Below, piece by piece: positions 22,563 through 34,724 of a DNA stretch of 64,000 bases (position 1 is the stretch's first letter; each line of letters begins with the position of its first letter). This DNA comes from Welwitschia mirabilis (lineage: Eukaryota; Gnetophyta; Gnetopsida; Welwitschiales): contig JBOZIK010000001.1 of NCBI GenBank assembly GCA_051453625.1, positions 131,593,157 to 131,657,156 on the forward strand. Reading direction: 5' to 3'. Below the pieces are notes generated by a model. The model saw only the letters and a list, made by a program, of their open reading frames with translations. It did no database searches and had not been told where the DNA came from. A program made the position numbers and the translations under genes.

Positions 22563-25113
22563 CATTCTCTTACTTTGGATCTTAAAGCTTGGAGCTAAAA
22601 AACTCTTGAGCTTAGATCCTCATCAATCTTTAACTATTAAGGTCTTACTAATATTCCCAAGTAATCTCTTTACTAATATTGTACATATGATTATTTTTAT
22701 ATTGGAATTATGTGATATTTTATTAGGAAATTATTGATGAATTTTATGAAATTATGTTATAAAATATTATTTCCTCCAATTGGCTCCCATAAAGACATTA
22801 TAATAAGATATGAGGGGGTATCTTGTTCTTAATGGATGATTATAGTCAAATGATTAGGGTGTTTACTATTAAGGGGAAAAAAGGAAATTTGGTTACCAAT
22901 GTTTAATTTAGTATTATATCATGCACTAAGACCATCTTATTAGCAGCAAAGTCTAATTCTCAAAAATCTCTTTAAGCTAGTACTTCTACATGCAAAATCT
23001 CAAGGTTCATAATAAATGACTTTTCTAAAATTAATTTGATTTTTCTTTTTATAATGATTTTTGTTTCTGTAATTGATTTTTATTTTTATAACTAATTAGT
23101 TAGTATAGCCATTATTTTACTAATCTAAGTTATTGCTTAAGAAGTTGTAGAAACTTTATCATATTTTTGTTATGAAAAAAATGAAATTTCCAGAATAGAA
23201 GCATAGGATAAAAATAACATATCTTATTAATTAGTGGGTAAAAATTATTAAAATTATTTATGTAAGTCTAGGATTATTTATTAATGTGAAAATTTAAAAA
23301 CAATAATTTTTTTGATAGGTAATTATTTCTTAAAAAATTATTTATTAAGGTATATTAAGGTATATTTGCAAAATTGAGCATTTTAAGTTGTAGGAAATTG
23401 AATAAGGGTATCAAAACATCTTTAATCATTTAAAAACTTGAAGTCTTTTAAAAGTTATGATAATTTTAATGTAGTGAGGTAGGCTGTAATTTTAAAAAAT
23501 TAATAGCTTTCAGTATTAAGTGATAACATTAGAAACAATAATTTTTATAATTACAAGGTAATCTAAGTTATATTTTAATGAACCTATTAGGTGTTTAGTT
23601 TTTTGAAAAAAATACTATAATTTATTTTTCCTTCATAATTAATTAATTATTAATTTTTAATTATAATCCCTTCTTAGAGTCTAAAACGTTTATAATTAAT
23701 GTTTAAAATTATATAAAAATTATTACACAAACTTTTTTAAGGAAATTATCAGTATATTCAAAGTAAGTTACCTATAAATGGTATTTATTTATGGAAATAC
23801 CTCTTTTACTCTTTTTCTTTAGCTTACTTTGAATGTACATGTTTGTAATGGTTTTCACCTTCATAGTTTAAGTAACATAACTAGTCTCTATCCTATTACT
23901 TATTTTTATTGACTTATAATATAGCCATATGAAATCGTGGATAAATACTTATATCTTAACAATTATATTTAAGATATACTTTCTTTTGTTTACCTTATTT
24001 GCACCAATTCATGGAGATTATCATATGAGCATGAAAGAATGTTTCTAGAATTGACATAACTTTAAGTATGTTTTAATTTCTTTAAGTTCATTATTTCATA
24101 TTTTTATTATTATTAAAAGAAAGAAAATAATATTTATTTTATTTAGATGGAAAATAAAAGAATATTTCATTTATCTAGATTCTTATTATTATAATCTTAA
24201 AAAAATGTTCTTGTATGCTTACTTTTTTTATGGTTGTTTCTGTAAAATGAACCAAATGATGATTAGAATTATCATAACTAGGTAAATAATCCATTAAATA
24301 TTCACATTACTTAGAATTGTTTTCATGCATTTATATGATGTATTCATTGTATAGGACTAGATGAAGATAATTATAATAATGTTCATCCCCACACTTAGAT
24401 TTCATCACTAAGGTAAGTTGCATTAAATTTTTTTATAATATCTTTTTAGAAGTGGATTTGATCATGACTGTCCTGCCTTACCCATGTGTGAACTTACTCT
24501 GACTTAATATCTCAAGTACTTAGCATTGATGAATCATATTTCACTATTCAAAGATGTCTTAAGAAAGCTAGGGTTATTTGTAAGCATGCATCCATCTCAC
24601 ATACTACCTGTCACTTATATTGGGGGTATATCAAGGTGAAGTAAAAACTTATGAAGTTGTTCCAAATCATGTTTTTATATTTTTAAACCTGAATTAGAAC
24701 CAATCATATTTAGAATGTGGTCGAATATCGAGTTGAAATGCCATTAATTGGAGTTGCAACCTCTTATTATATTAGTTAGACATTATCCTTAAAACTTATC
24801 CATGTATACTGATAATAAGTTTATGACTCCTTAATTATTTAAAAGATATCTTTTATGTGACATAAAACTAAGAAGAAATAAAGGACACAAGCTTATGACA
24901 TCATCATTATTTGTAATCCAAAATAGTTTAGAAATTAATTATAAGTAAATATACAATATTAATATGATTTTTCTTTCTTAGAATATAGAAATTCTAATAA
25001 AGAATTAAGTAGAATTTGGTCCTACATTCTACTATATCTATTAGGTAATAATATTAGAAAATAAAATAATAATAAGATTGGAAAAAACAGTGCTTAATTA
25101 GGGTAAGAGAAAA

Positions 25114-25123
25114 TGGTATCAGA
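25114..25123 (+). other. Primer-binding site of element A, tRNA-Met type
   Basis: tggtatcaga matches the first ten bases of the initiator-tRNA-Met primer site and lies 2 bases inside LTR1. The next bases (aac) depart from the consensus gcc. Confidence 0.8.
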
Positions 25124-26319
25124 AACTGGTACCAAAGCATTAGGTTAACTTAAATAATACTTAAGGACTTATAAACTTATAAGAATATAAATCTAATTAT
25201 AATTTTAATGACCTTTCTTATTAATAATTATAAAGTTATTTGTAATGATAACAACCTTAATTTCTAATATCTATATAGTTGATTATATCTCTAATAGTCT
25301 TAAATCATAAGTAAAATCAATTTTATCCTTCATAATGCTAGATTCCAATATAAATTTAACTCCTAAATAAGCATGAATTTAATCATATTTTCTAATAGTT
25401 ATGAATTCTATTATAATTATTATTTTTCCTAATCTCTAGATATATATCAAATTAAATTTATGTTAATTTCAATAATTATAAGGATTCCACTAATCATAAA
25501 CTAACATCTTAATAATCTTAGAAGTTGATTATATCTGTGATAGTTCTAAAGTATTCATAAGGTTAAATATAATACCAACTCTTGCATGATCATTATACTA
25601 ATAATATTTATGATAATTCTAAATCCCTAAACTAACTAAACAGCATGATGAGTTCAAGTCATTAAAGACTCTTTTACCTTATAGCTATAGATGATAATCA
25701 CATAGAAGAATTTCAATCATCTTAAGAATTTAGGACAATGACCTTATATGATTTCTTAAAGATCTTAAGCTTTTTCAAAAAAATATAAACACATAAATAA
25801 TACCTTATAAATAGATACCCTTGGAAATAAACAAATATTCAACCAATTTATTTATCCTAAATTATATGGTCACATAACTTTACAATGAAAACCCATATTA
25901 TAACTTGTAAACCTTATTTATTGAAAATAAAAAAAGGCATTAAACTTGATTATGTACTTTAAGATATAAATAAGGACTCATTACATCATAATAATAACCA
26001 TGTATTTCCTAAGATTATAAATATTTCTAGGTTTAACCTTTAATAATATCTATTCTATTTTCAAATATAATCTCATAAAAATTACCCCTTCTTTCAGATG
26101 CCTCATGATCATTAATTAAAACTTAAATCTAGGTTAGTTGCATTAAGTAATCAAAATCAAGAGAATTCACAAGAGAAGAATCAACCTAATGATGGAAATC
26201 AACCCCATTCAACCTTAGTCTAGAAGGATTGAGAAATACCTTCATGTAGTTTTTATTACAAATAGTTAAGTAAGGTCAAAACCCATAAGTAAACAATGGT
26301 ATCAATCAATCTAAGGAAG

Positions 26320-27260
26320 TGGGTATGAAGAAATTAATTTAAATGTTTATTAAGCTAAATCCACTAAAGGTTATAGGAGGTTTCCATCCTTCCAAAGCTG
26401 AAGCATGTCTAAGTAATGTTGAAAATGTTATACATACCTTAGGATGTGATGAATATGAAAAAGCTTTCTTAGTTATTTATATGTTACAAGGAGAAGCTAA
26501 TCTATGATGGACAACAAAAATGACCAATTTAGAAGATCTAAAACTTTCATGGAAGGAATTAGAGCATATATTTAAGGAAAGGGATATTACCAAGATCGAT
26601 ATTTGCTAAAAGATTGCAGAATTCTATAATCTAAAACAAGACCATAATGTGACCATAGCATCTCAAAAGTACAAATTTATATAATTATTAAGATATGTGT
26701 TACAAATGCATCTAGATGAAGAAGCTAAAGAAAATATTTTTATTGATAATATTTTCTCTTTTGTTGCTACAAAGGTATCCATGTTTTAGTAGAGGCTGTA
26801 GAAAAGAAAAGATAGCAAAACAAAACTAGCAAAAACAATAAGAAATTAAGAAAAGAATTCCTCCATGGGGGCATATCCTTAAGGGAAATTGATCACAAAT
26901 GTTTTATCAAAGTAATAATTGATACTTTAACAAAAATAATGTTTGTAGTAGTAATAGCAAAAATAGGAATTTTAATTAATAAAAGTAGACTCTATTAAAA
27001 AGAAACTAAAATGTTTCTAGTCAAAGCTATGCAAGTGATTAACCTTAGATATCAAACTTTTAGTAAACTCCTAGTTAGTATCTGTACCAGAACTAGTATA
27101 ATGGTACCAGAACTAGTATAATGGATATTATTACTACTATTGTATAAGAAATAATAATATAAAAAAAATCCATTATGTTATAAAAACTTTTCTAAACAAC
27201 AACCAAAAAAACCTCAAGGATCAAAAAGTGTTTCTTAATCAATAGAACGACTTTAAGTAG
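26320..27260 (+). pseudogene. Element A gag remnant
   Basis: After a 1.2-kb non-coding leader, the plus strand reads FIKLNPLKVIGGFHPSKAEA, then NVENVIHTLGCDEYEKAFL and YMLQGEANL. A stop then replaces a conserved tryptophan, followed by WTTKMTNLEDLKLSWKELE. This is the chromovirus gag capsid pattern (F....P..F.G..DP..AE.WL...E.IF..LGC.D.EKV....YMLQGEA..WW). Further stops follow (RDITKIDIC, stop, KIAEFYNL). The zinc-knuckle region near 27,130 is eroded. Element B carries the same stop at the tryptophan. Confidence 0.87.
27084..27123 (+). repeat. Exact 20-bp tandem duplication in element A
   Basis: The 20-bp unit gtaccagaactagtataatg occurs twice head to tail. Element B has it once at about 36,679-36,698. 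It is therefore a slippage event after the two internal regions separated. Confidence 0.85.
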
Positions 27261-27274
27261 CAGTAGATAATCAA

Positions 27275-27478
27275 TAAGGGGTGCAATTTCAAAGCTCTAT
27301 CATAGAAGCTAAGGATTTACTTAATAATAAAGAAGTAATTATTTTATTTTATTATGGAGTAATACATTGCTTTATATCTTTTAGAATTTTCATAAGAGAA
27401 AAATTATGTTATGCTCTACTTGAGGGATGCATAGAGTTAACAAATAACCCCATGTTCAAAACTGTACTTTATTCATAA
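27275..27478 (+). pseudogene. Element A protease remnant with lost catalytic aspartate
   Basis: A 65-codon frame contains LLNNKEVIILFYYGVIHCFI followed by SFRIFIREKL. The family pattern is V.VLFDTGATHSFIS..F. The DTG triad is YYG here, so the catalytic aspartate is gone while the surrounding fold motif survives. Element B has the same YYG. This is transposon protease sequence, not a host gene. Confidence 0.75.
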
Positions 27479-27809
27479 GTGGAGGATATTTATAAATACA
27501 ATAAATTATTATTGACTTAGGAAAATATGATATTATTTTGGGTGTGATTAGTTAATGCAAAATAGAGTAGTTATAAATTATGAAAAGTATCAAGTAGAAA
27601 TGATGAATCATGACTAATAACTAATCTTTGAAGGTACTTACAAATTGGTAGTGGAGAACTTAATTAATGCAAATCATATGAAAATAAAACTTAAGAGGGG
27701 ATCACCAATTTATATGAAATATTTAAAATAAATTAGCTTAAAGGAAGGAGAAATCTTAGTACAGAATATATGAATAGTCCAATAATATCTTAATGTATTT
27801 ACAATAGAA

Positions 27810-28710
27810 TTACTAGGAATGCCATCGCTCCATGAAGTTGAGTATTCCATTGAATTGATACCAAGAATCAAACCAATTTCTAAGGTAGTATATAGAATAT
27901 CTCCTATAGAAATAAAAGAATTAAAAACTTAGCTTGAAGAAATATTATAAAAAGTCTTTATTTATCCTAATGTATCACCATAAAAAGCACTTTTATTATT
28001 TGTTAAAAAAAAGGATGGAATACTAAAACTATGCATTAATTATAGATAGATAAATACAGTTACCATTAAAAATAAGTATGCATCAAGAGGGGTGAATCGG
28101 CTACTGCATCCTCACTTCTTAAATGGCATCTTACTCAACATATATCATATGAAACCCCCACTCATTATATAAAAGATTTATACTACATGTTCCACATACT
28201 CAAGTGGAATGTCCATGTAGCTAGAGAGAATATATTCATACAAAGACTATCAGAGTGTAATAGTAAACGTATATGAAGAATAGATAACTTTTTAATCAAC
28301 TCAAAAAATTTAAGGTACTCTCAAAAGTCAATCTAAAATCTTGATATTATGAAGTTTGAATTAAAGAAGAAGATATTCATAAAACAACATTTATAACCCA
28401 CTATGGATAGTATGAGCTCACTGTTATGCCTTTTAATTTCACTAATGCCCCTATAGTATTTATGCATCTTATGAATTACATATTTCAATTACATCTTGAT
28501 TTTCTCATAATAGTATTTATCGATGACATCTTGATTTAATCTAAGACTTATGAAGAGTATGAGAAACACTTGAGAATAGTATTATAAACCTTACAAAATT
28601 ACCAATTATATGTCAACATGGGAAAATACTCCTTTTGGAAGAAATCTATTCAATTTATAGGCCATGTGATATATGAGGAAGGTATATCAGAGAAATTATA
28701 AAATGATTAA
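27810..28710 (+). pseudogene. Element A reverse transcriptase, interrupted by a 194-bp insert
   Basis: The upstream block reads LPGMPSLHEVEYSI-like text (27,800-27,860). SP-stop-KALLLFVKKKDG follows near 27,976; the stop plus Lys replace Trp-Glu (TGGGAA to TAAAAA). Then come KLCINYR and VTIKNKY. An unrelated 194-bp block sits at 28,083-28,276. Homology resumes at RIDN and FNQLKKFKVLSKVNLKS, then FITHYG and [17 protein letters not shown], and then the catalytic box VFIDDILI. A stop follows where families have Tyr of IYSK. Both catalytic aspartates survive. The enzyme would copy element RNA into DNA; this copy cannot be made. Confidence 0.88.
28083..28276. other. 194-bp insert within element A RT
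   Basis: This block replaces about two codons (Leu-Pro of KYPLPRIDDLF) and breaks RT. It begins tcaagaggggtgaatcgg and contains a stem-loop candidate, ttccac...gtggaa (28,179-28,198). The same block at the same site occurs in element B. It is not otherwise present in the window. The start resembles the gaggggtgaat phrase seen in some short plant repeats, but I cannot name it. Confidence 0.75.
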
Positions 28711-28719
28711 TACCTATAA

Positions 28720-29290
28720 ATATTACTAAGATTAAAAGCTTTTTTAGCCTTGCTAGGTACTATCTTTAATTTATCTTTAACTTATCTAAGATAGCTTCTT
28801 TATTAACAAGCCTTTTAAAGAAAAATAAAGACTTTCAATGGATAAAAAATATCAGTAATCATTTGATCACCTTATAAAATTCTTAATTAGTACTCCAATC
28901 TTAGCAATACTAGATGATTCAAAGACCTTTCTAGTTTATACTGATGCATCTAGAGAAGATCTCGGACTAGTGCTTGAACAAGATAAAAAAGTAATGTCTT
29001 ATAGATTAAGACAACTTAATACTTATGAGAAAAATTATCTAATTCATGATCTTAAATTAGCTACATTAATTTTTTCCTAAAAATTATATAAGCATTATCT
29101 CTATGGTGTAAAGTTTCAAAATTAGACAGATCATAAGAGTTTAAAATACATTTTTACTCAATCAAATTTAAATCTTAGGTAAAGAAGATAGATGGAATCT
29201 TTATGTGATTTGATTTAGATATTTTATACCATCAAGGTAAGGGAAATAGGTTGCAAATACTCTTAATAGATGAGATTATCTTACATTAAT
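28720..29290 (+). pseudogene. Element A RNase H remnant
   Basis: Reading frames give LVYTDAS (about 28,935), then VLEQDKKVMSYRL-like, YEKNYLIHDLKLATLIF, KHYLYGVKF, then DHKSLKYIFTQSNLNL and finally YHQGKGN. These match gypsy RNase H (YTDAS, L..HEKNYP.HDLELAA..FAL, HYLYG, TDHKSLKYIFTQ.LN.RQ). The tether motif YHPGKAN(V)VADALSR follows. Stops interrupt at W and Q codons. Confidence 0.85.
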
Positions 29291-29329
29291 CATAAAAATT
29301 CAAAGCCAAATTTCTACTATTATGTTAGA

Positions 29330-30480
29330 GGGATATGAAAAGGATGTGAATTGTCAAAAGTTAAAGGACTAGTTAGAAAAATCAATAGACTCAAATAATT
29401 TTAGTATTGATTCAGATGATATTATCAAATTCAAGAAATGATTTTTTTGATTCCTAATGTAGATAAAATTAGATATAATCTAGTGTTTGAATTTCATAAT
29501 CCACCTATGACAAGAAATCATATAGGAATTAAAATATATCAAAACATGACATAAAAATTTTGATGGCCAAGGATGAAAAAGGATATAGCAGAATTTGTAT
29601 CAAGGTATCTTAATTATTAATAGGTTAAAGTAGAACATAGAAATCCAATATGATTACTTTATCCTAATGATATTAAAAAATATAAATGGAATGTGATTTT
29701 CATGGACTTTATTGTGGGACTTTCAAAAACCTCAAAGAGATAATAATTATATTATTATAATAAGTGATAGAGTAATTAAGTCAGTACATTTTATTTAAGT
29801 GAAATCTACTTATGCTGTCAAGGATATATCTAAAGTATATATTCAGAATGTTATTTGGTTGCATGGTGTATCTTTAATAATTATATTTGATAGATATTCA
29901 AAATTTACTTCTAATTTTTGACAATAATTACCAATGGATTTAGGAACCAAGTTAAATATGAGCATTGCATTTCACCCTTAAATAGATGGAAAGGGAGAAA
30001 GAGGTAATAAAATTTCAGAAGATCTTATTTGAGCATCTACTGTAGACAATCCTAAGAGTTGGGAAGGGTATCTACCATTGGTAAATTTTACATATAATAA
30101 TAGTTATTAAAGTTCAATTTAAAATGCTCCATTTAAAGCCTTATCTGATAGGAAGTTTAGAGCACTTGCTTCATGGATAGAACTTGAAGAAATATTGATG
30201 ACATGAGTAAAAATTTTATAAGAAATAAAAAATAAAAGAATCACTAAAAATAGAATTAAAGAAGTAACAAACAAACAAAATATCTATGCAAATTATCAAA
30301 TAAGAGATCTTAAGTTCAAAATAGATGATCATGTATTTCTTAAAGTGTCATTAATGAAATTAATAATGAGAGAAGTTACGAGATTAAAATTATCTCCTCG
30401 ATTCATGGGACCATTTGAAATGTTAGAAAGAGTTGGAACTATTACATAAAAGCTTTTTCTACTCCTTCAATTATTGCACA
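29330..30480 (+). pseudogene. Element A integrase remnant
   Basis: The plus strand shows FHNPPMTRNHIGIKIYQNM-like HHCC-proximal text (about 29,490). WNVIFMDFIVGLSKT follows near 29,690 with a frame change, then HFI.VKSTYAVKDI, VIWLHGVSLIIIFDRYSKFT and a LNMSIAFHP stretch. The C-terminal module is RLKLSPRFMGPFEMLERVG near 30,385. This is the retroviral-type integrase core plus the PRF.GPFE module of chromoviruses. Stops and indels occur throughout. Confidence 0.85.
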
Positions 30481-30770
30481 TGCATGATTTTTTCCATGTA
30501 AGTATAATAAGAAAGTATATTGTAGATCCTTCTCATTTGTTAAATTAATCTTATAGTCAAGTGAAATTAGATTTTTCAACTATAGAAAATCTAGAAGCAA
30601 TGTTGGATCCAACAAACTATCAATTTACAAAATAGGGAGATCCATAAAGTAAAAATAAATGAGAGCAATCATAGTTTTGATGAAGCTACTTAAGAGCTAA
30701 AGAAAATAATGAAAAATAAATACCCAAATCTTTTTGAATATCATAATATGTAGTTATATGGTCTCAAGCT
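30480..30770 (+). pseudogene. Element A integrase tail and chromodomain remnant
   Basis: After the GPF module the strand reads LHMHDFFHVSIIRKYIVDPS, followed by LLN and stop. The chromovirus counterpart is (I)HNVFHVSMLRKYVPDPSHV. A block with AMLDPTNYQF and then MKNKYPNLFEYH near 30,705-30,750 fits the chromodomain start and its characteristic ..KYP.LF end. The chromodomain targets integration to particular chromatin. This copy has stops at W and Q positions and a frame change. Confidence 0.7.
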
Positions 30771-30810
30771 TTTTATATATTATGATTCTTAGGAGTAAAT
30801 TAGTCTAAGT

Positions 30811-30819
30811 AGGGGAGAA
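30811..30819 (+). other. Polypurine tract before LTR2
   Basis: aggggagaa immediately precedes TGTCATATCCC of LTR2. The equivalent before LTR3 is agggaagaa (40,380-40,388). LTR1 is preceded by unrelated sequence. Confidence 0.75.
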
Positions 30820-31665
30820 TGTCATATCCCATATTTTTAAACCTTATTTACTTAAATATTAAGTATACTAAGCTTTTAGTCAATTAATTAATTATCTTTA
30901 ATTAAGTTCCTTATCACACAAGATGCTATTTTAAAATTAAGATTAGTTTGTAATCTTTATAATTTACCATGAAAATGATTAAATTATTTTAAATAGTTTT
31001 TATGAGAAAATCTATCCAAATTTTAAAATTAGATAATTCCATTATCTAGGAAATTAAAATCATATGATAATACTTATACGTAGAGAATTTCAAGAGGACA
31101 TAATAATATATTTTACATGTTATGTACTTATTTAAATTCTTAGTAAATGTGATAGGTATACTATATTATGAATAAATTTTTCCTTCTTGGATTATGTAAT
31201 TGATAGATTTTATGAATTTTGAAATAAATAAGCATTTGAACAAGTACATACACCATTACCTAGAATCAAGAATGAAAAATGAGTAGATTTACTCTACCAT
31301 GACTTTTATGTTCTTGAGATGTATAAGGGCACTTTATTTATAGTAAACTCATTGCTTTATTCATTAAAATTGAAGAGTTTGTTTCATTGTGCTACATGAC
31401 AATTTTTAGATTTGTGCATTTATTCTTTTAATGCATGTCTTAGATGAACTAAACTTACTAATGAGCCTATGAAGGATTGAAAAGCATTAGCATGAGGAAA
31501 TGATGCATGTAATTAACCATACTAATAAAAGTAAGAAGAATACTTACCCTAGTTAGGATAATAAGTCATAAATATTATTTCTTTTTATACTCCAACATCA
31601 TTTATTACTCATCCCACTTATCAGTGCTAAATCATGTGATCTTGAGCTATGTACCTTTGTTTATC

Positions 31666-31673
31666 TATATATA
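31666..31673 (+). promoter_or_regulatory. LTR2 TATA box
   Basis: Same tttatctatatatagag context as LTR1, about 60 bp before the gap at 31,733. Confidence 0.6.
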
Positions 31674-31732
31674 GAGATTATTTCGTCTCTTGTAAAGAGG
31701 AGATACTTTCCTTTTGTTTCATGAAAATGCAT

Positions 31733-31832
31733 NNNNNNNNNNNNNNNNNNNNNNNNNNNNNNNNNNNNNNNNNNNNNNNNNNNNNNNNNNNNNNNNNNNN
31801 NNNNNNNNNNNNNNNNNNNNNNNNNNNNNNNN

Positions 31833-31900
<68 letters not shown>

Positions 31901-31935
31901 CCCCCCCCTCCCCTCCCCCCTCCCCCTCTCTCTTT
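31733..31935 (+). repeat. (CT)n and C-rich tail of LTR2, with 100-N gap
   Basis: A 100-N gap (31,733-31,832) is followed by (CT)n to about 31,898, then a C-rich tract (cccccccccctcccctccc-type) to about 31,928. LTR1 and LTR3 have no such C-rich tail. The 100-N size is the conventional value for unknown length. Confidence 0.9.
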
Positions 31936-34371
31936 CAATGTCTTTGTTTGGAGTTTGGAGCTTAAAAGCTTGGGGCTAAGGAGCTCTTGAGCTTAGATCT
32001 TTATCAATATTCAACTACTAAGGTCTTACTAATCTTTTTAAGTAATTTCTTTACTGATATTATCCACATGATTTCTTTTTCTGTTTGAATGATGTGATAT
32101 TTCATTATTCCCTCCCATTGGCTTCCACTAAGACATTATAATAAGCTATGAAGGGGTCTCTTATCCTTGGTGATGGAAGATTACTAATGGATGATTATAG
32201 TCAAGTGACTAGGGTGTTTACTATTAAGGGGGAAAAAAGGAAATTTGGTTACCAATGTTTAATTTAGTATTATATTTTTATTTATCATGCACTAAGACCA
32301 TCTTATTAGTGGCAAAGTCTAATTCTCAAAAATCTCTTTAAGCTAGTACTTCTACATGCAAAATCTCAAGGCTCATAATAAATGCCTCTTTTTAAAATTA
32401 ATTTAATTTTTCTTTTTATAATGATTTTTGTTTCTATAATTGATTTATATTTTTATAACGAATTAGTTAGTAGATCCATTATTTTACTAATCTGAGTTAT
32501 TACTTAAGAAGCCGTAGAAACTTTATCATATTTTTGTTATGGAAAAAATTGAAATTTCCAGAATAGAAGAATAAGATAAAAACAACATATCTTATTAATT
32601 AGTAGGTAAAAATTATTAGAATTATTTATGTAATTCTAGGATTTTTTATTAAAGTGAAAATTTAAAAACAGTAATCTTTTTGATAGGTAATTATTTCTAA
32701 AAAAATTATTTGTTGAAATATGTTAGAAAATAAATGCAAAAAATATTAAGTAAGTAATTTACATTTCTATACCTATTTGTCAACATATTTGCAAAATTGA
32801 GCATTTTAAGTTGTAGGAAATTAAATAAGATTACCAAAACATCTTTTAATCATTTAAAAACTCAAAGTCTTTTGAAAGTTATGATAATTTTAATGTAGTG
32901 AGGCAGGCTGTAATTTTAAAAAATTAATAGCTTTTAGTAGTAAATGATAACATTAGAAATAATAATTTTTATAATTCTAAGGTAGTTTAAGTTATATTTT
33001 AAGGAACCTACTATGTGTCTAGTTTTTGAAAAAATACTATAATTTATTTTTTCCTTTATGATTAATTAATTATTAATTACTAATTATAATCTCTCTTTAG
33101 AGTCTAAAAATGTTATAATAATTAATGTTTAAAATTATATAAAAATTATTACACAAACATTTATAGGGAAATTATCAGTATATTCAAAGTAAATTACCTA
33201 TGAATGGTATTTATTTATAGAAATACCTCTTTTACCCTTTTTCTTTAGCTTACTTTGAATGTGCATGTTTGTAAGAGTTTTTACCTTCATAGTTTAAGTA
33301 ACATAACTACTCTCTATCTTATCACTTATTTTTATTGACTTATAATATAGCCATATGAAATCTTGGATAAATACTTATATATTAACAATTATATTTAAGC
33401 TATACTTTCTTTTGTTTACCTTATTTTCATCATAAAGATTATCATATAAGCATGGAAGAATGTTTCTAGGATTGACATAGCTTTAAGTATGTTTTAATTT
33501 CTTTAAGTACATTATTTTATATTTTTATTATTATTAAAATAAAGAAAATAATATTTATTTTATTTATATGGAAAATAAAATAATATTTTCTTTATCTAGA
33601 TTCTTATTATTATAATCTTGAAAAAAATGTTCTTGTATGCTTGCTTTCTTTTATGATTGTTTCTGTAAAATGAACCAAATAATGATTAGAATTATCATAA
33701 CTAGGTAAATAATACATTAAACATTTACATTAGTTAGAATCATTTGCATGCATTTTTGTGATGTATTTATTGAATAGGACTAGATGAAGATAATTCTAAT
33801 AATGTTCATCCCCACACTGAGATTTCATCACTAAGATAAGTTGCATTGAATTTTTTATATAATATCCTTTTAGAAGTGGATTTGATCATTACTCTCCTAC
33901 GTTACTCATGTGTAAACTTACTTTGACTTAATATCTCAAGTCCTTAGCATTGATGAATCATATTTTACCATTCAGAGATGTCTTAAGAAAGTTGGGGTTA
34001 TTTGTAAGCATGCATCCATCTCACATACCGCCTATCACCTATATTGGGGGTATATCAAGGTGAAGTAAAAGCTTATGAAGTTGTGCCTAATCATGTTTGT
34101 ATAGTTTTAAACCTAAAGTAGAACCAAATCATATTTATGAGGTGGTCAAATATCGAGTTGAAATACCATTAATTGGAGTTGCAACCTCTTATTATATTAG
34201 TTAGGTATTATCCTTAAAACTTATCCATGTACACTGATAATAACTTTATGTCTTCTCAATTATTCAAAAGATATCTTTTATGTGATATAAAACTAAGAAT
34301 AAATAAAGGACACAAGCTTATGACATCACTATTATTTATAATCCAAAATAATTTAGAAATTAATTATAAGT

Positions 34372-34625
34372 AAATATACAATATTAATATGATTTGTCTT
34401 TCTTAGAATATAGAAATTCTAATAAAGGATTAAGTAGAATTTGGTCCTNNNNNNNNNNNNNNNNNNNNNNNNNNNNNNNNNNNNNNNNNNNNNNNNNNNN
34501 NNNNNNNNNNNNNNNNNNNNNNNNNNNNNNNNNNNNNNNNNNNNNNNNAAATATACAATATTAATATGATTTGTCTTTCTTAGAATATAGAAATTCTAAT
34601 AAAGGATTAAGTAGAATTTGGTCCT
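34372..34625 (+). other. 100-N gap flanked by identical 77-bp sequence (assembly overlap)
   Basis: The 77 bases at 34,372-34,448 (aaatatacaat...tttggtcct) are repeated without a mismatch at 34,549-34,625, directly on the other side of a gap of exactly 100 Ns. LTR1 and LTR3 each have the sequence once. The true sequence is therefore probably continuous, with one 77-bp copy. Confidence 0.9.
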
Positions 34626-34714
34626 AGGTTCCACTGTACCTATTAGGTAATAATATGAAAAATAAAATAATAATAAGATAGGAAAAAAAAGTGCTTAATT
34701 AGGGTAAGAGAAAA

Positions 34715-34724
34715 TGGTATCAGA
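34715..34724 (+). other. Primer-binding site of element B, tRNA-Met type
   Basis: tggtatcaga, 2 bases inside LTR2, as in element A. Confidence 0.8.

Larger units (their letters stand above)
20953..25111 (+). repeat. LTR1 (left) of the tandem chromovirus array
   Basis: About 4.16 kb including a 577-N gap. It starts tgtattatatccc (the other LTRs start tgtcatatccc) and ends in gggtaagaga just before the primer site. A TATA box lies about 850 bp in, followed within 85 bp by the (CT)n run. It carries private deletions relative to LTR2 and LTR3, for example the loss of an atttttatttatcatgc segment and of about 50 bp near 23,350. Confidence 0.88.
30820..34712 (+). repeat. LTR2 (middle, shared), a mosaic of LTR3-like and LTR1-like parts
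   Basis: It runs from tgtcatatccc to gggtaagaga, with a polypurine tract before it and a primer site after it, so it serves as 3' LTR of element A and 5' LTR of element B. Up to about 32,190 its diagnostic variants match LTR3 (gagctatgtacc, ttttgtttcatg, gattactaatgg). From about 32,211 they match LTR1 (agggtgtttactattaag, cactaagaccatc, cttctacatgcaaaatctc). It contains two 100-N gaps. Confidence 0.88.

Noticed and set aside
21790-22737. Long open frames of Ser-Leu or Arg-Glu repeats through the CT tract
   Set aside because: They are translations of (CT)n and Ns; the same artefact recurs at 31,649-31,990 and 41,221-42,065.
27281-27478. A 65-codon ORF as a possible host gene
   Set aside because: It is the protease region of the tandem chromovirus, with the fold motif and position expected.
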